Assembly (NCBI GenBank): GCA_963715255.1
Contig: CAVQRN010000003.1
Location: forward strand, 124,001-188,000
Length of the DNA stretch: 64,000 bases
Source of the DNA: JAHEEL01 sp963715255
GTDB lineage: Bacteria; Actinomycetota; Acidimicrobiia; Spongiisociales; UBA5794
Reading direction: 5' to 3'
The position numbers were made by a program, and so were the translations under genes. Below are positions 39,013 to 48,079 of the stretch, piece after piece; position 1 is the stretch's first letter; the number at the start of each line of letters is the position of its first letter. The notes under the pieces are model-generated. The model saw only the letters and a list, made by a program, of their open reading frames with translations. It was not told where the DNA came from and searched no databases.

Positions 39013-40653
39013 TCAAGCGGTCTCGATGCCCGCGATCGATTCGAGGCCGAGTTCGGTGATCGCCTGTTGACGGAGCTTGAACTTCTGAACCTTGCCCGTC
39101 ACCGTCATCGGGTACTCGTCGGTGAACCGCACGTATTTCGGTACCTTGAAGTGGGCGATCGTTCCCTTGCAGAATTCGATGAGATCGGCTTCGGACAGAG
39201 CCGATCCGTCCCGCTTCTGCACCCATGCCATGATCTGCTCGCCGAAGCGCTCGTCGGGGACTCCGATCACCTGGGCATCGACAACGTCGGGGTGGGTGAA
39301 CAGATACTCCTCGATCTCCCGCGGATAGACGTTCTCGCCGCCGCGGATGATCATGTCCTTCAGGCGGCCGACGATCTTCACATACCCGTCTTCGTCCATC
39401 ACTGCCAGATCTCCCGATCGCAGCCAGCCGTCCCCATCGATCGACTCTGCCGTCCGCTCCGGGTCGTTCCAATAACCTTGCATGACCGAGTAGCCGCGCG
39501 TGCAGAATTCACCGGACGTGCCGGCAGGAACGACGTCTCCGGTATCAGGGTCGACAATGCGGATCTCGACATGGGGGTGGGCGACGCCGACCGTAGAGAC
39601 CCGTCGTTCGATGGGGTCATCGCGCAACGTCTGAGTGGCCACGGGCGACACTTCGGTCATGCCGTATGCGATCGTGACTTCAGCCATGTTCAGATCGGTG
39701 ATCACCCGCTTCATGACTTCGATCGGGCACGGTGCGCCGGCCATCACGCCCGTGCGAAGCGTCGACACGTCCCGTTTCTCGAGGTCGTCGTGTTCGAGGA
39801 CGGCAATGAACATCGTCGGAACGCCGTACAGGCTGGTGCACTGCTCCATCTCCACGGCCTCGAGGACAGCGCCGCCGTCGAAGCCGGGTGATGGCACGAC
39901 CATCGCAGCCCCGTGTGTCGTGCAGGCAAGATTCCCTATCACCATTCCGAAGCAGTGGTAGAACGGGACGGGAATGCAGACCCGGTCGTGCTCGGTGTAG
40001 CCGAGGCGCTCTCCGCAGAAGTACCCATTGTTCAGGATATTGCGATGGGTCAGCGTCGCACCCTTCGGAAATCCGGTGGTGCCCGACGTGTACTGGATGT
40101 TGATCGGCTGGTCGGCATCGAGCAGCGATTCGCGCTGCCACAGCTCCTCGTCCGGAACGTCGTCCCCGGCATCGAAGAGTTCGTTCCACTCGGGGGAGTC
40201 GAGAAAGATCGCCCGTTCGAGCCCCGACGTAGAGTCGGAGACCGCTTCGATCATGGCGCGGTAGTCCGACGTCAGATACGACGGGGCCGAGATGAGGAAG
40301 CGACACCCGGACTGGTTGATCACATACTCGAGCTCGGACGTCCGGTAGGCCGGGTTCACGTTGACAAGGATCGCTCCGATCTTCGCCGTGGCGTATTGAA
40401 CAGCGACCCACTCTGCACAGTTCGGGCTCCAGATGCCGACGCGATCGCCGAGTTCGACACCGAGTCGCAAGAACGCCTTGGCCAGCCGATCGGTTGCCTC
40501 GTCGAATTCCCGATACGTGCAGCGAATTCCCTGATGGCGAACGATCAACGTGTCGCGGTCCGGGAATCGAGCCGTAGTGTGCTCGAGGTTCTCGCCGATC
40601 GTCTCGGTGAGGAGCGGAACATCCGATGGGCCCTGCGCATACGAAAGCTGCAT
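39013..40653 (-). CDS. Acyl-CoA synthetase, AMP-binding family
   Basis: Activates a fatty or other carboxylic acid as acyl-AMP and then acyl-CoA. 546 residues with the P-loop YTSGTTGFPKGATLTHRN, FYHCFGM, AYGMTEVSPV, WLRSGDLAVMDEDGY, GRLKDMIIRGGENVYPREIE and the catalytic Lys region TVTGKVQKFKLR. Most like medium/long-chain FadD or DitJ-type ligases; exact substrate not predictable. Convergent with the zinc-ribbon gene, 2 nt apart. Confidence 0.92.
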   Translation of the reverse strand: MQLSYAQGPSDVPLLTETIGENLEHTTARFPDRDTLIVRHQGIRCTYREFDEATDRLAKAFLRLGVELGDRVGIWSPNCAEWVAVQYATAKIGAILVNVNPAYRTSELEYVINQSGCRFLISAPSYLTSDYRAMIEAVSDSTSGLERAIFLDSPEWNELFDAGDDVPDEELWQRESLLDADQPINIQYTSGTTGFPKGATLTHRNILNNGYFCGERLGYTEHDRVCIPVPFYHCFGMVIGNLACTTHGAAMVVPSPGFDGGAVLEAVEMEQCTSLYGVPTMFIAVLEHDDLEKRDVSTLRTGVMAGAPCPIEVMKRVITDLNMAEVTIAYGMTEVSPVATQTLRDDPIERRVSTVGVAHPHVEIRIVDPDTGDVVPAGTSGEFCTRGYSVMQGYWNDPERTAESIDGDGWLRSGDLAVMDEDGYVKIVGRLKDMIIRGGENVYPREIEEYLFTHPDVVDAQVIGVPDERFGEQIMAWVQKRDGSALSEADLIEFCKGTIAHFKVPKYVRFTDEYPMTVTGKVQKFKLRQQAITELGLESIAGIETA

Positions 40654-40780
40654 CTACCGTCCTTTCCAATAGCCGTACCGTAGGCAAGGGATCATCCCGC
40701 GACCAGGGACCAGGGTCACATCGCGCGTGTGTTCCGCGTGTCGGCATTCACGATGTTCGGGCATCTGGTTGAATGGCCGG

Positions 40781-41791
40781 ATGCGCGATTGGGCGACAAT
40801 GCCGAAGGCCGAACTGCACTTCCATCTGGAAGGTGCGATCCCGGTGCCGGTGTTGTGGGAGCTGATCCAGCACCATGGTGGAGATGCGATCATCAAGAGT
40901 CAGGAGCAGCTCGCCGAGTGGTTCAGCTACCGGGATTTCTCTCACTTCATGGAGACTTGGGAGTGGATGAACGGCTTTCTGCGCTGTCATGACGACTTCG
41001 AGTTCGCGGCAGAAGCCGTCGCCCGCCATCTCGTGGCACAGAACATCGTCTACGTCGAGGCGTTCTTCTCTCCGAGCGACTTCCGCCGGCATGGTCTGGA
41101 GCCGCAGGGGATCGCCAAGGCGATCCGAGCAGGACTCGATCGCGTGGCCGGCGTCGAAGTTGCGCTGATTGTTGACCTCGTTCGTGATCGCGGTCCGAAT
41201 GGAACTGCCAGGACTCTCGCCGCGATCAAGGAGGTGGCGTCAGAGACCGGCGTGATCGGCATCGGAATCGGCGGATTCGAACGTGCGCATCCGCCGGAGC
41301 AATTTGCCCCCGTGTACGACGATGCACGGGAGGCCGGCTTTCGCCTCACCGCCCACGCGGGGGAAGAGGCAGGCGCTGAGAGCGTGTGGGGGGCCATCAG
41401 AGACCTCGGTGCTGAACGGATCGGACATGGCGTGCGATCGGTGGAGGACCCCGAACTCATCGAGTACCTGGTCGAGCATCAGATCCCGCTCGAGGTCTGT
41501 CCCACGTCCAATCTTCGGACCGGCGTGATCGCGCACTGGGATCAGCACCCGGTAGGCGAATTGATCGACGCAGGAGTCATGGTGACGATCAACACGGATG
41601 ATCCCGCGATGTTCGATGCGACGTTGGCGGGAGAGTTCGAGAACCTCGTTCAACACTTCGGTCTTGCCGACGCTTCGTTGAAGCGCCTGTCGCTCGCTGT
41701 GATCGAGGCATCGTGGGCGGATGACACGACCCGCGCTCGGCTGACGCGGGATATCGAGGACTGGTGGGCGGTCGGTACCATGGTCGAATGA
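40781..41791 (+). CDS. add: Adenosine deaminase
   Basis: Zinc hydrolase converting adenosine to inosine. 336 residues with the metal pair ELHFHLEGAI (His13, His15), HAGEEAG (catalytic Glu), RIGHGVRS and NTDDPAMF. Start MRDWATMPKAELH matches homologs' N-termini; there is no ribosome binding site. Adenine deaminase specificity cannot be excluded. The stop overlaps the next ATG, linking it to a gene that produces adenosine. Confidence 0.9.
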   Translation: MRDWATMPKAELHFHLEGAIPVPVLWELIQHHGGDAIIKSQEQLAEWFSYRDFSHFMETWEWMNGFLRCHDDFEFAAEAVARHLVAQNIVYVEAFFSPSDFRRHGLEPQGIAKAIRAGLDRVAGVEVALIVDLVRDRGPNGTARTLAAIKEVASETGVIGIGIGGFERAHPPEQFAPVYDDAREAGFRLTAHAGEEAGAESVWGAIRDLGAERIGHGVRSVEDPELIEYLVEHQIPLEVCPTSNLRTGVIAHWDQHPVGELIDAGVMVTINTDDPAMFDATLAGEFENLVQHFGLADASLKRLSLAVIEASWADDTTRARLTRDIEDWWAVGTMVE

Positions 41792-42597
41792 CCAACATCA
41801 CCCTCACCACCGACTTCGGCACGCGGCAGGGAAGCGACGCCGTCCTGCACGGCGCGATCTACGGAATCGCCCCCGATGCAGTGGTCACCGATCTCTCCCA
41901 CCACATCACCCCGCAGGACATTCGCGAAGCGAATTTCGTCGTCAGCAACAGCGCATTCTTCTTCCCGGTCGGGACCGTGCATGTCATCGTGGTCGATCCC
42001 GGCGTCGGTACCGACCGGAGGCCGATCGCGGCGCGGATAGGGGACCACTACTTCGTCGCCCCGGACAATGGCGTGCTCACCGCCTGCCTCGATCGCGCGA
42101 GACGCGATGGGTGGTCGACCGAGTTCGTCGATCTAGACAGACCCGAATACTGGCTCGAGAACGTCACCATGACCTTCCACGGGCGGGACCTCTTCGCTCC
42201 GGTGGGTGCCCATCTCGCCGCAGGCGTGCCCCTCTCCGATCTCGGCACCCCGTTCGATGACCCGATCGAGATCCCTCTCTGGGGAGCCGAGCAGCACGAT
42301 GACGGAAGCGTGACGGGCGAAGTCATCTACATCGACGATTTCGGCAACGCCATCTGCTCGATTCTCCCCGGGGAGATTGCACACCTCCCCGTGCCGGAAG
42401 GGGTCGAGGTCGACATCTGCGGAGCCCGAATCGAGGGAATGGTTTCGACGTTCGGTGATTCTGAGTACGACTCCGACACGCTGATCGCTCTGTGGGACTC
42501 AAGCGGCTATCTCCTGGTGTCGGAGAACAACGGAACAGGGGGCAAGGTCATCAAGCCGAAGCCTCGCGATCTCGTAACGGTGCGGACCCGCGCCTGA
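41788..42597 (+). CDS. SAM hydrolase (DUF62, SAM hydroxide adenosyltransferase)
   Basis: Cleaves S-adenosylmethionine with water to adenosine and methionine; relative of fluorinase and chlorinase. 269 residues with TTDFGTRQGSDAVLHG, VVDPGVGTDRRPI and TFHGRDLFAPV. The family's Asp-Arg-His triad appears as Asp70, Arg77 and His130, and no halide-site insertion is evident. C-terminal barrel IYIDDFGNAICSI. Translationally coupled to add, so its product adenosine would be deaminated at once. Confidence 0.92.
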   Translation: MTNITLTTDFGTRQGSDAVLHGAIYGIAPDAVVTDLSHHITPQDIREANFVVSNSAFFFPVGTVHVIVVDPGVGTDRRPIAARIGDHYFVAPDNGVLTACLDRARRDGWSTEFVDLDRPEYWLENVTMTFHGRDLFAPVGAHLAAGVPLSDLGTPFDDPIEIPLWGAEQHDDGSVTGEVIYIDDFGNAICSILPGEIAHLPVPEGVEVDICGARIEGMVSTFGDSEYDSDTLIALWDSSGYLLVSENNGTGGKVIKPKPRDLVTVRTRA

Positions 42598-42795
42598 AGA
42601 CGTCCGGCGTCGATGATCCGCTGAAGGACCTGCTGGGTGTGGGGCTCCTGCGGAAGCTTCCCTATGGCTGATACGCCGAGCATGGCGAAGCAGTCCAGAC
42701 GGCAAGGAGTTGCACATGTCGGCGATGAACGCCGGCAGATATCGCCATGGTGGCACGACCGAGTGGGTTGGCTGCTGCTGATGGGGGAGGGGAGT

Positions 42796-43158
42796 TCAGG
42801 CCCCCGCTGTTTCGTCGGGCTGGAGCATGCCGAAGTACACGCCGTTCGGATCCGTTGCCATCACGAACCACCCGACGCCGGGGATTGCCGAGCGTTCCAT
42901 GGTCACCACGCCGCCCGCTCCGGCCACCTGTTCGCTGGAAGCGGCGACATCGTCGACCTCCATTGTGAGGATCACGGCTTGCCCGTGGTCCTGTGTCGGC
43001 GCGATTGCCCCGTCGATCCCCGGGCCCTCTCCGGTGCGCTGGAGCCAGTACGGCATGTCTCCCCACCGTTCTGTCTTCCAGTCGAAGACTGTTGAGTAGA
43101 AGGCGACGGAGGTCTCGGGGGTGTTGCCGTGGATCTCGAAGTGGATTGGTCTGGGCAT
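42796..43158 (-). CDS. VOC-family (glyoxalase-like) protein
   Basis: 120 residues with PIHFEIHGNTPETSVAFY, FDWKTERWGDMPYW and the second bab unit VVTMERSAIPGVGWFVMATDP, DPNGVYFGM. VOC proteins are small metal-binding dioxygenase, isomerase or resistance proteins; metal ligands are plausible (His in HFEIHG, Glu) but the activity is unknown. GGAG lies 6 nt before the chosen ATG. Confidence 0.85.
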   Translation of the reverse strand: MPRPIHFEIHGNTPETSVAFYSTVFDWKTERWGDMPYWLQRTGEGPGIDGAIAPTQDHGQAVILTMEVDDVAASSEQVAGAGGVVTMERSAIPGVGWFVMATDPNGVYFGMLQPDETAGA

Positions 43159-43335
43159 TGGCATCTCCGTCGGTGGATTCCTCACCGAACCTACGCTCTT
43201 GCGGGTATGTCGGCAAGCGTCGTATAACGTCACAGTGACGAAACCGAGCCGGAGAGCAACCGTGATCGGGGGAGATGAGCCGATCGTGCGCTGGACCCGG
43301 TGTGTTGGACCTCGGCGAACCGGCAGCCCGTCGAG

Positions 43336-44229
43336 CTATTGTCGCGGCCTGCCCAGTCGGTCGCGTTCCTCATCCATGCGGTTGAGTTCGACCCTGCCCG
43401 GTACCACGATCTCCGGATCTCCACGGAAATCGAGGTTCGGGTTGCGATCCTCGTAGTCGACGGCGTTGAGCATCACCTTCATCGCGTTGAGGCGTGCCCT
43501 GGGTTTGCTGTTGGAGCGAATGATGGTCCACGGGGCCGCTTCTGACGACGTCCGTTCGAGCATGCGGTGTTTCATCTCGGTGAACTCATTCCAGTACTCC
43601 TGAGCCTGAACGTCGACCTCGCTCAGCTTCCACTGTCGCAGCGGATCGTTCGTCCGACGAGCGAAGCGATCTGCCTGCGTGTCTTTGTCCACGCTGAAGT
43701 AGAGCTTGACCAGAACGGTGCCCTGCCGAACCACGTCCTTCTCGAACCCGACCACGCCGCGAAGGAAGTCCCGGTATTGCATCTTGGTGCAGAACCCGAA
43801 TACCGGCTCGACGATTGCGCGGTTGTACCAAGATCGATCGAACAGAACGATCTCGCCTCCGGTCGGGAAGCGTTCGACGTATCTCTGGAAGTACCACTGC
43901 GTGATCTGTTCCTCAGTTGGTCTGCCAAGGGCCACGACCCGATACCGCTTCTCGTTCATGAAACGGGTTATTCGGCGAATCGTTCCGCCCTTGCCGGATG
44001 CGTCCCGTCCTTCGAACAGGACGATCATCGGGATCCGTTCCTTTTCGAGATGGCGTTGCAGCTTGAGAAGTTCGATCTGGAAGGGCTTGAAGACATCGTC
44101 CTTCGCAGCAACGCCTTTGAGCTTGGCGTTCTCGTCTTCCAGAGCGCGCAGGCGGTCTACGAGCGCCTCAACGTCTTCCTGTGCGTCGGTGCCTTCAAGT
44201 GCTTCAGTCGACGAACCGTCTTCGGCCAC
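43336..44229 (-). CDS. ppk2: Polyphosphate kinase 2
   Basis: Uses polyphosphate to phosphorylate nucleotides. 297 residues: coiled-coil start, Walker A LFEGRDASGKGGTIRR (74-82 core), the lid ALGRPTEEQITQWYFQRY, Walker B VLFDRSWYNRAIVEPV and WTIIRSNSKPRARLNAMK. This is the class I PPK2 pattern; ADP versus GDP preference cannot be told. Confidence 0.93.
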   Translation of the reverse strand: MAEDGSSTEALEGTDAQEDVEALVDRLRALEDENAKLKGVAAKDDVFKPFQIELLKLQRHLEKERIPMIVLFEGRDASGKGGTIRRITRFMNEKRYRVVALGRPTEEQITQWYFQRYVERFPTGGEIVLFDRSWYNRAIVEPVFGFCTKMQYRDFLRGVVGFEKDVVRQGTVLVKLYFSVDKDTQADRFARRTNDPLRQWKLSEVDVQAQEYWNEFTEMKHRMLERTSSEAAPWTIIRSNSKPRARLNAMKVMLNAVDYEDRNPNLDFRGDPEIVVPGRVELNRMDEERDRLGRPRQ

Positions 44230-44657
44230 GGTATCTCCTGCCGGTGAGTCCCGCGATGCTACCCCATGTGAACCCCGGCGCGTCGGGAACGCCCATAATG
44301 CATGTTATGTCAAGTTATGCGTGCAACGCCGATGGGGTGAGGATTCCCGTTCCCCTGCCCCATCTCTGTCGCTGTTCGGCCGCTGTCTGGGACGGTGGGC
44401 GGTACCGGCTTCCTGTCGATCAGCACCTACGACGCCCCGCCGCTCAGAGGTCATCATCTTCGTGGCATCTCTTCCGCGGCATCTCCGTCAGTATTCGTTC
44501 CCGGAATGCTTCAGCAAGCGTCGTGCCCGCGACTGCCGTCTCGAGAATCTCCGTGGTTTCCCCGTGCATCGGTCCCCTACCCGCCCTCCCTGGTCTACGC
44601 CCAATACTGCCACAGTGACAGAATGGGGCACGTGTCCACGGGGGGTACGCTGCATTG
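44230..44657. other. Intergenic region, no gene recognised
   Basis: About 430 nt between divergent genes. A 41-codon minus-strand frame (44447-44569) is possible but unsupported. TACGCT (44646-44651) may be the -10 box of the following gene. No tRNA or repeat seen. Confidence 0.5.
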
Positions 44658-45278
44658 GTGCGACTCAAGCACAGTCACGTGCTGGGGGGATTCCTGGGCC
44701 TTGGGGCCGTTGCCGCGGCCACTGTGCTTGCGAGGCGGCCGATGCTCGACTGGGGGTCGTCACCAGAAGAGGCGGGACGTTGTCTCCCTGGCGATGATCT
44801 CCTGCCCCATGCCGATCTCGTGGCCACCCGTGCCATCACGATCTCCGCACCACCACGAGCGGTGTGGCCGTGGCTTGTTCAGATCGGGACCGGTCGGGCT
44901 GGTGGGTACTCCTATGACGTGCTCGACCGGCTCGCCGGGCTCGACATGCACAGCTCTCATCGGATCGTTCCCGAGTTTCAGGATCTCAGCGTGGGCGACG
45001 TCATTCCGGTCGCCAACGACGGCACCGGGCTGCGGGTCAGGATTGTCGAACCAGACCGGGTGCTGGGCACGCTCAGCGACGACGGTACCTGGGCATGGAC
45101 CTGGATTCTCGAACCACTCGGCGACGGAACTCGTCTGCTCAGCCGCACCCGTATGGACACCCGGCAATCACCCCCGCTCGCACGTCTCGGGGTCAACGTC
45201 CTCCTGATCCCGGCATCCTGGATCATGGAACGCAAGATGCTGCTCGGACTTCGCGAGAGGGCCGAAGGTTCGCAGTAG
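44658..45278 (+). CDS. SRPBCC-family membrane-anchored protein
   Basis: 206 residues: an N-terminal hydrophobic helix (VLGGFLGLGAVAAATVLA), then an SRPBCC/START-like fold (TISAPPRAVWPWLVQIGTGRAGGYSYDVLDR, GDVIPV, TWAWTWILEPL, TRLLSRTRM). It resembles a widespread actinobacterial family with a lipid-binding cavity; ligand unknown. GTG start 6 nt after a TACGCT box suggests leaderless translation. Confidence 0.78.
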   Translation: MRLKHSHVLGGFLGLGAVAAATVLARRPMLDWGSSPEEAGRCLPGDDLLPHADLVATRAITISAPPRAVWPWLVQIGTGRAGGYSYDVLDRLAGLDMHSSHRIVPEFQDLSVGDVIPVANDGTGLRVRIVEPDRVLGTLSDDGTWAWTWILEPLGDGTRLLSRTRMDTRQSPPLARLGVNVLLIPASWIMERKMLLGLRERAEGSQ

Positions 45279-45416
45279 GGAGGCCATTCCGGCGTCGAGT
45301 GTGAGACGGGCATGGAGTCGCATGCTCCGGTGGTGCCACGGCGGAATCGGTGCAGACCGCGATCGGCTGGTGCTCCTGCGACAACGACCCCCTGAAGTTG
45401 CAGCCGAGATGGGCAG

Positions 45417-45851
45417 TCAGGGCGACAGTACTTGGACGACCGCGGCTGCCCATTCACCCATCATCGCGTCGAAAGCTGAATCGTCGTAGGCGTGCAATGC
45501 CGTCGGGTCGCCACCGGGAAGAAGGCTCACGTCATACCTCACGATCACGACACACCCACCTCCGACGTGATCTGCACAATGAACGTTCACGGTGCCCGCG
45601 TGATACCCGGGGGTTACCCGGGAGTATTCAGACGAGTACTCGTCTCGGTCGATTCGTTGGACGATCCAGATCGTCTCAACCCCGCCGGCTTCGGTGGTGA
45701 AGACGGTGCCTGCCGACTCCGAGGCTTCTCCGGATGGGTACGCCGGATTCCACCCCGGAACCCAATCTCGCTCACCCTCGGGGGTGAAGAACCCAATCGC
45801 CTGGGCAGCAGAAACGGGCAACTCGAACGTGCCCGACGGTGTTCGTCTCAT
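45417..45851 (-). CDS. SRPBCC-family protein
   Basis: 144 residues with a polyketide-cyclase-like pattern: GTFELPVSAAQAIGFFTPEGERDWVPGW-type start, AGTVFTTEAGG, TIWIVQRID, GTVNVHCADHVGGGCVVIVRYDV. No catalytic residues can be assigned. Start is uncertain: ATG chosen because homology-like sequence begins there, but the frame is open upstream. Confidence 0.7.
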   Translation of the reverse strand: MRRTPSGTFELPVSAAQAIGFFTPEGERDWVPGWNPAYPSGEASESAGTVFTTEAGGVETIWIVQRIDRDEYSSEYSRVTPGYHAGTVNVHCADHVGGGCVVIVRYDVSLLPGGDPTALHAYDDSAFDAMMGEWAAAVVQVLSP

Positions 45852-45998
45852 GCCGATCACGTCGCTTTCATGCCGCAACCCGGATGACCGAAGACGATAG
45901 CGACCACCAAGACCGTGGCTGCCCGGACGTCCCTCCCGGCGACTCCCAACGTGAAGGCGGTTGGTGTATCGTCGCAGGGCTTCCACGAAGGAGATCAC

Positions 45999-46610
45999 GT
46001 GTCTGAAGTGCTGCTGTTTCACCACGTCCAAGGTCTGACTGAAGGGGTCATGGCGTTTGCTGACGAACTGCGTCGTGGGGGGCATACGGTCCACGCCCCA
46101 GACCTCTTCGATGGCGAACGATTCCCAACCGTTCGAGAGGGCATGGCTTGGGTTGGCGAGATCGGATTCGGCAACCTCATTGAGCGCGGCGTGCGAACCG
46201 CGGACGACCTACCCGACCGGCTGGTCTATGCAGGCTTCTCCTTTGGGGTACTTCCCGCACAGAGTCTGGCGCAGACCAGGCCGGGGGCGCTCGGGGCATT
46301 GCTGTTCGAGTCATGTGTCCCGGTATCGGAGTTCGGAGACACCTGGCCTGTCGGCGTCCCCGTCCAGGTTCACGGCATGGATGCCGACCCGTTCTTTGCA
46401 GGGGAAGGTGACATCGATGCTGCCCGGTCACTTGTCGAGGAGGCCGGGGTGTCGGCACGTGCGGAGTTGTTCGTCTATCCAGGCGATTCGCACCTCTTCG
46501 CGGACAGCTCGTTGCCCTCCTACGATTCCGAAGCGTCTGCGTTGCTCATGGTTCGGGTCCTCGACTTCCTTGATGGCCTCCCGCACGTTTCGACACAACA
46601 ACACTGCTGA
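45999..46610 (+). CDS. Dienelactone hydrolase-family protein
   Basis: Alpha/beta hydrolase of 203 residues. VLLFHHVQGLTEGVMAFADELR and the DLFDGE strand are DLH-like. The nucleophile elbow is GFSFGV, placing Ser81 where classical DLH has Cys; Asp in GMDADPFF and His in GDSHLFAD complete a triad. GAAGGAG 5 nt before GTG. Substrate unknown. Confidence 0.85.
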   Translation: MSEVLLFHHVQGLTEGVMAFADELRRGGHTVHAPDLFDGERFPTVREGMAWVGEIGFGNLIERGVRTADDLPDRLVYAGFSFGVLPAQSLAQTRPGALGALLFESCVPVSEFGDTWPVGVPVQVHGMDADPFFAGEGDIDAARSLVEEAGVSARAELFVYPGDSHLFADSSLPSYDSEASALLMVRVLDFLDGLPHVSTQQHC

Positions 46611-46774
46611 CGTCGTCGCAGTGACTTCTCGAGGCGAAAGGCGATGCATGCCTACCCTCACGGAGGCGGCCAAAGCGCTCCTTCCCTGGCCGGGTGCAGG
46701 CAGATTGGACGCACGAGAGCATGGCGACGGGTCTTCCCTTCAGGAATCGTCACACCCTGCCGACAGATGAACGT

Positions 46775-47008
46775 ATGGAGTCGTATCAGATCCCTGCGCT
46801 CATCGTCATGCAGATCGTTCTCCTGCCGACGACCTACGTTGCCTGGTCGTTCCTCAGGAGCACTTGGCCGGTCTTCGCTCCCGACCGTGCGTATGTCCGA
46901 TCCCGGCAAGACCATGGCCACGGGGCGCTCACCTCGAGTCGCTACCTGTTCGTCCTCATCTGGGTCACGCTCAACTTCGTCCTGCTCAGCCTGATCGGCT
47001 CTGTCTGA
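46775..47008 (+). CDS. Small two-helix membrane protein, unknown
   Basis: 77 residues with two hydrophobic segments (IPALIVMQIVLLPTTYVAWSFL and LFVLIWVTLNFVLLSLIG). No ribosome binding site at this ATG; an alternative ATG at 46721 would add 18 residues. Hydrophobicity pattern supports a real protein but no family is recognised. Confidence 0.5.
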   Translation: MESYQIPALIVMQIVLLPTTYVAWSFLRSTWPVFAPDRAYVRSRQDHGHGALTSSRYLFVLIWVTLNFVLLSLIGSV

Positions 47009-47073
47009 ACTGACGACGGTCTCGTGAGGTGGCCGCGATCGTATTGAGAGGCCCCTCAAAGGGGAGAGGTGGT

Positions 47074-47110
47074 GAGTGAGTGGAGTGGAAGAACACAACT
47101 TCACTCACTC
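47074..47110 (+). terminator. Possible hairpin before purU
   Basis: GAGTGAGTG pairs with CACTCACTC around an inner AAG/CTT pairing; CCCCC follows. It may end the preceding small gene's transcript. Confidence 0.35.
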
Positions 47111-47218
47111 CCCCGCTCCTGTCAGGCTGACGTGCGAGCCACCGCCGATCTACCTGCCGATACCGCGTCGTCGGCTGCGGTTCGAGCAAACCCGTCCCCC
47201 TCTTCACCGGCAGCGCGG

Positions 47219-47224
47219 TAGCCT
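47219..47224 (+). promoter_or_regulatory. Probable -10 box (TAGCCT) of leaderless purU
   Basis: TAGCCT ends 9 nt before the ATG; there is no Shine-Dalgarno sequence. Confidence 0.45.
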
Positions 47225-47233
47225 CCTGGTGCC

Positions 47234-48079
47234 ATGAACGAGTTTGTTCTCACGCTCACCTGCGCCGACACCCGCGGAATCGTCGCGAGCTTCGCCACAG
47301 GCCTGCTCGAGTTGGACGCCAACATCATTGCAAACAAGCAGTTCACCGACCATGCCACGAATACCTTTGTGATGCGGACGGTGTTCGAGGACGACCTCGG
47401 GGACCCGGCGGAGGTCGTCGCTCACCTCGAGTCAAGGGTTCGCGAGTTCGACGCCTCGCTCCGGGTACGGCGAACCGACGACCTTCCACGCGTGATGATC
47501 CTGGTCTCGAAGTACGACCACTGCCTTCTCGACCTGCTGAACCGCCACCATTCGGGCGAGTTGGGCGCGGACATCCCGTTGGTTGTCTCCAATCATGACG
47601 ACCTGCGATCCATCGTCGAACGAGAGGGCATCGAGTTCCGGCATATTCCCCTCTCCCCCGAGACGAAGGTCGCAACCGACAACGCATTGCTCGGACTCGT
47701 TGACGAGCACGGGATCGACCTCGTTGTTCTGGCGAGGTACATGCAGGTTCTCAGTCCGGACGTCTGCGACCGCCTCGTCGGGCGAATCATCAACATCCAT
47801 CACTCGTTCCTACCGGGGTTCAAAGGTGCACGTCCCTACAACCAAGCCTGGAATCGAGGCGTGAAACTGATTGGGGCCACGGCCCACTACGTCACTGCGG
47901 GCCTCGATGAGGGGCCGATTATCACGCAGGACGTTGCCTCGGTGAACCACAGCGATACGCCGGCGTCAATGGTGATCACGGGTCGCGACATCGAGCGGTT
48001 GGTGCTGTCCAGGGCCGTCCGTGCTCACGTCGAAGAGCGCGTCTTCCTCATCGGCCACCGAACGGTCGTGTTCTCGTAG
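47234..48079 (+). CDS. purU: Formyltetrahydrofolate deformylase
   Basis: Hydrolyses 10-formyl-THF to formate and THF, balancing one-carbon pools and supplying formate for purines. 281 residues: N-terminal ACT domain (LTLTCADTRGIVASFATGLLE), then a formyltransferase-type domain with RVMILVSKYDHCLLDLL, the catalytic INIHHSFLPGFKGARPY and GATAHYVTAGLDEGPII. The 3' end overlaps the opposing YjbR gene by 114 nt. Confidence 0.95.
   Translation: MNEFVLTLTCADTRGIVASFATGLLELDANIIANKQFTDHATNTFVMRTVFEDDLGDPAEVVAHLESRVREFDASLRVRRTDDLPRVMILVSKYDHCLLDLLNRHHSGELGADIPLVVSNHDDLRSIVEREGIEFRHIPLSPETKVATDNALLGLVDEHGIDLVVLARYMQVLSPDVCDRLVGRIINIHHSFLPGFKGARPYNQAWNRGVKLIGATAHYVTAGLDEGPIITQDVASVNHSDTPASMVITGRDIERLVLSRAVRAHVEERVFLIGHRTVVFS

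Noticed and set aside
42598..42795. Possible gene between the SAM hydrolase and VOC genes
   Set aside because: About 200 nt, no start signal or coding pattern on either strand.
44447..44569. 41-codon minus-strand gene
   Set aside because: Weak ribosome binding site and no recognisable sequence; left as intergenic.
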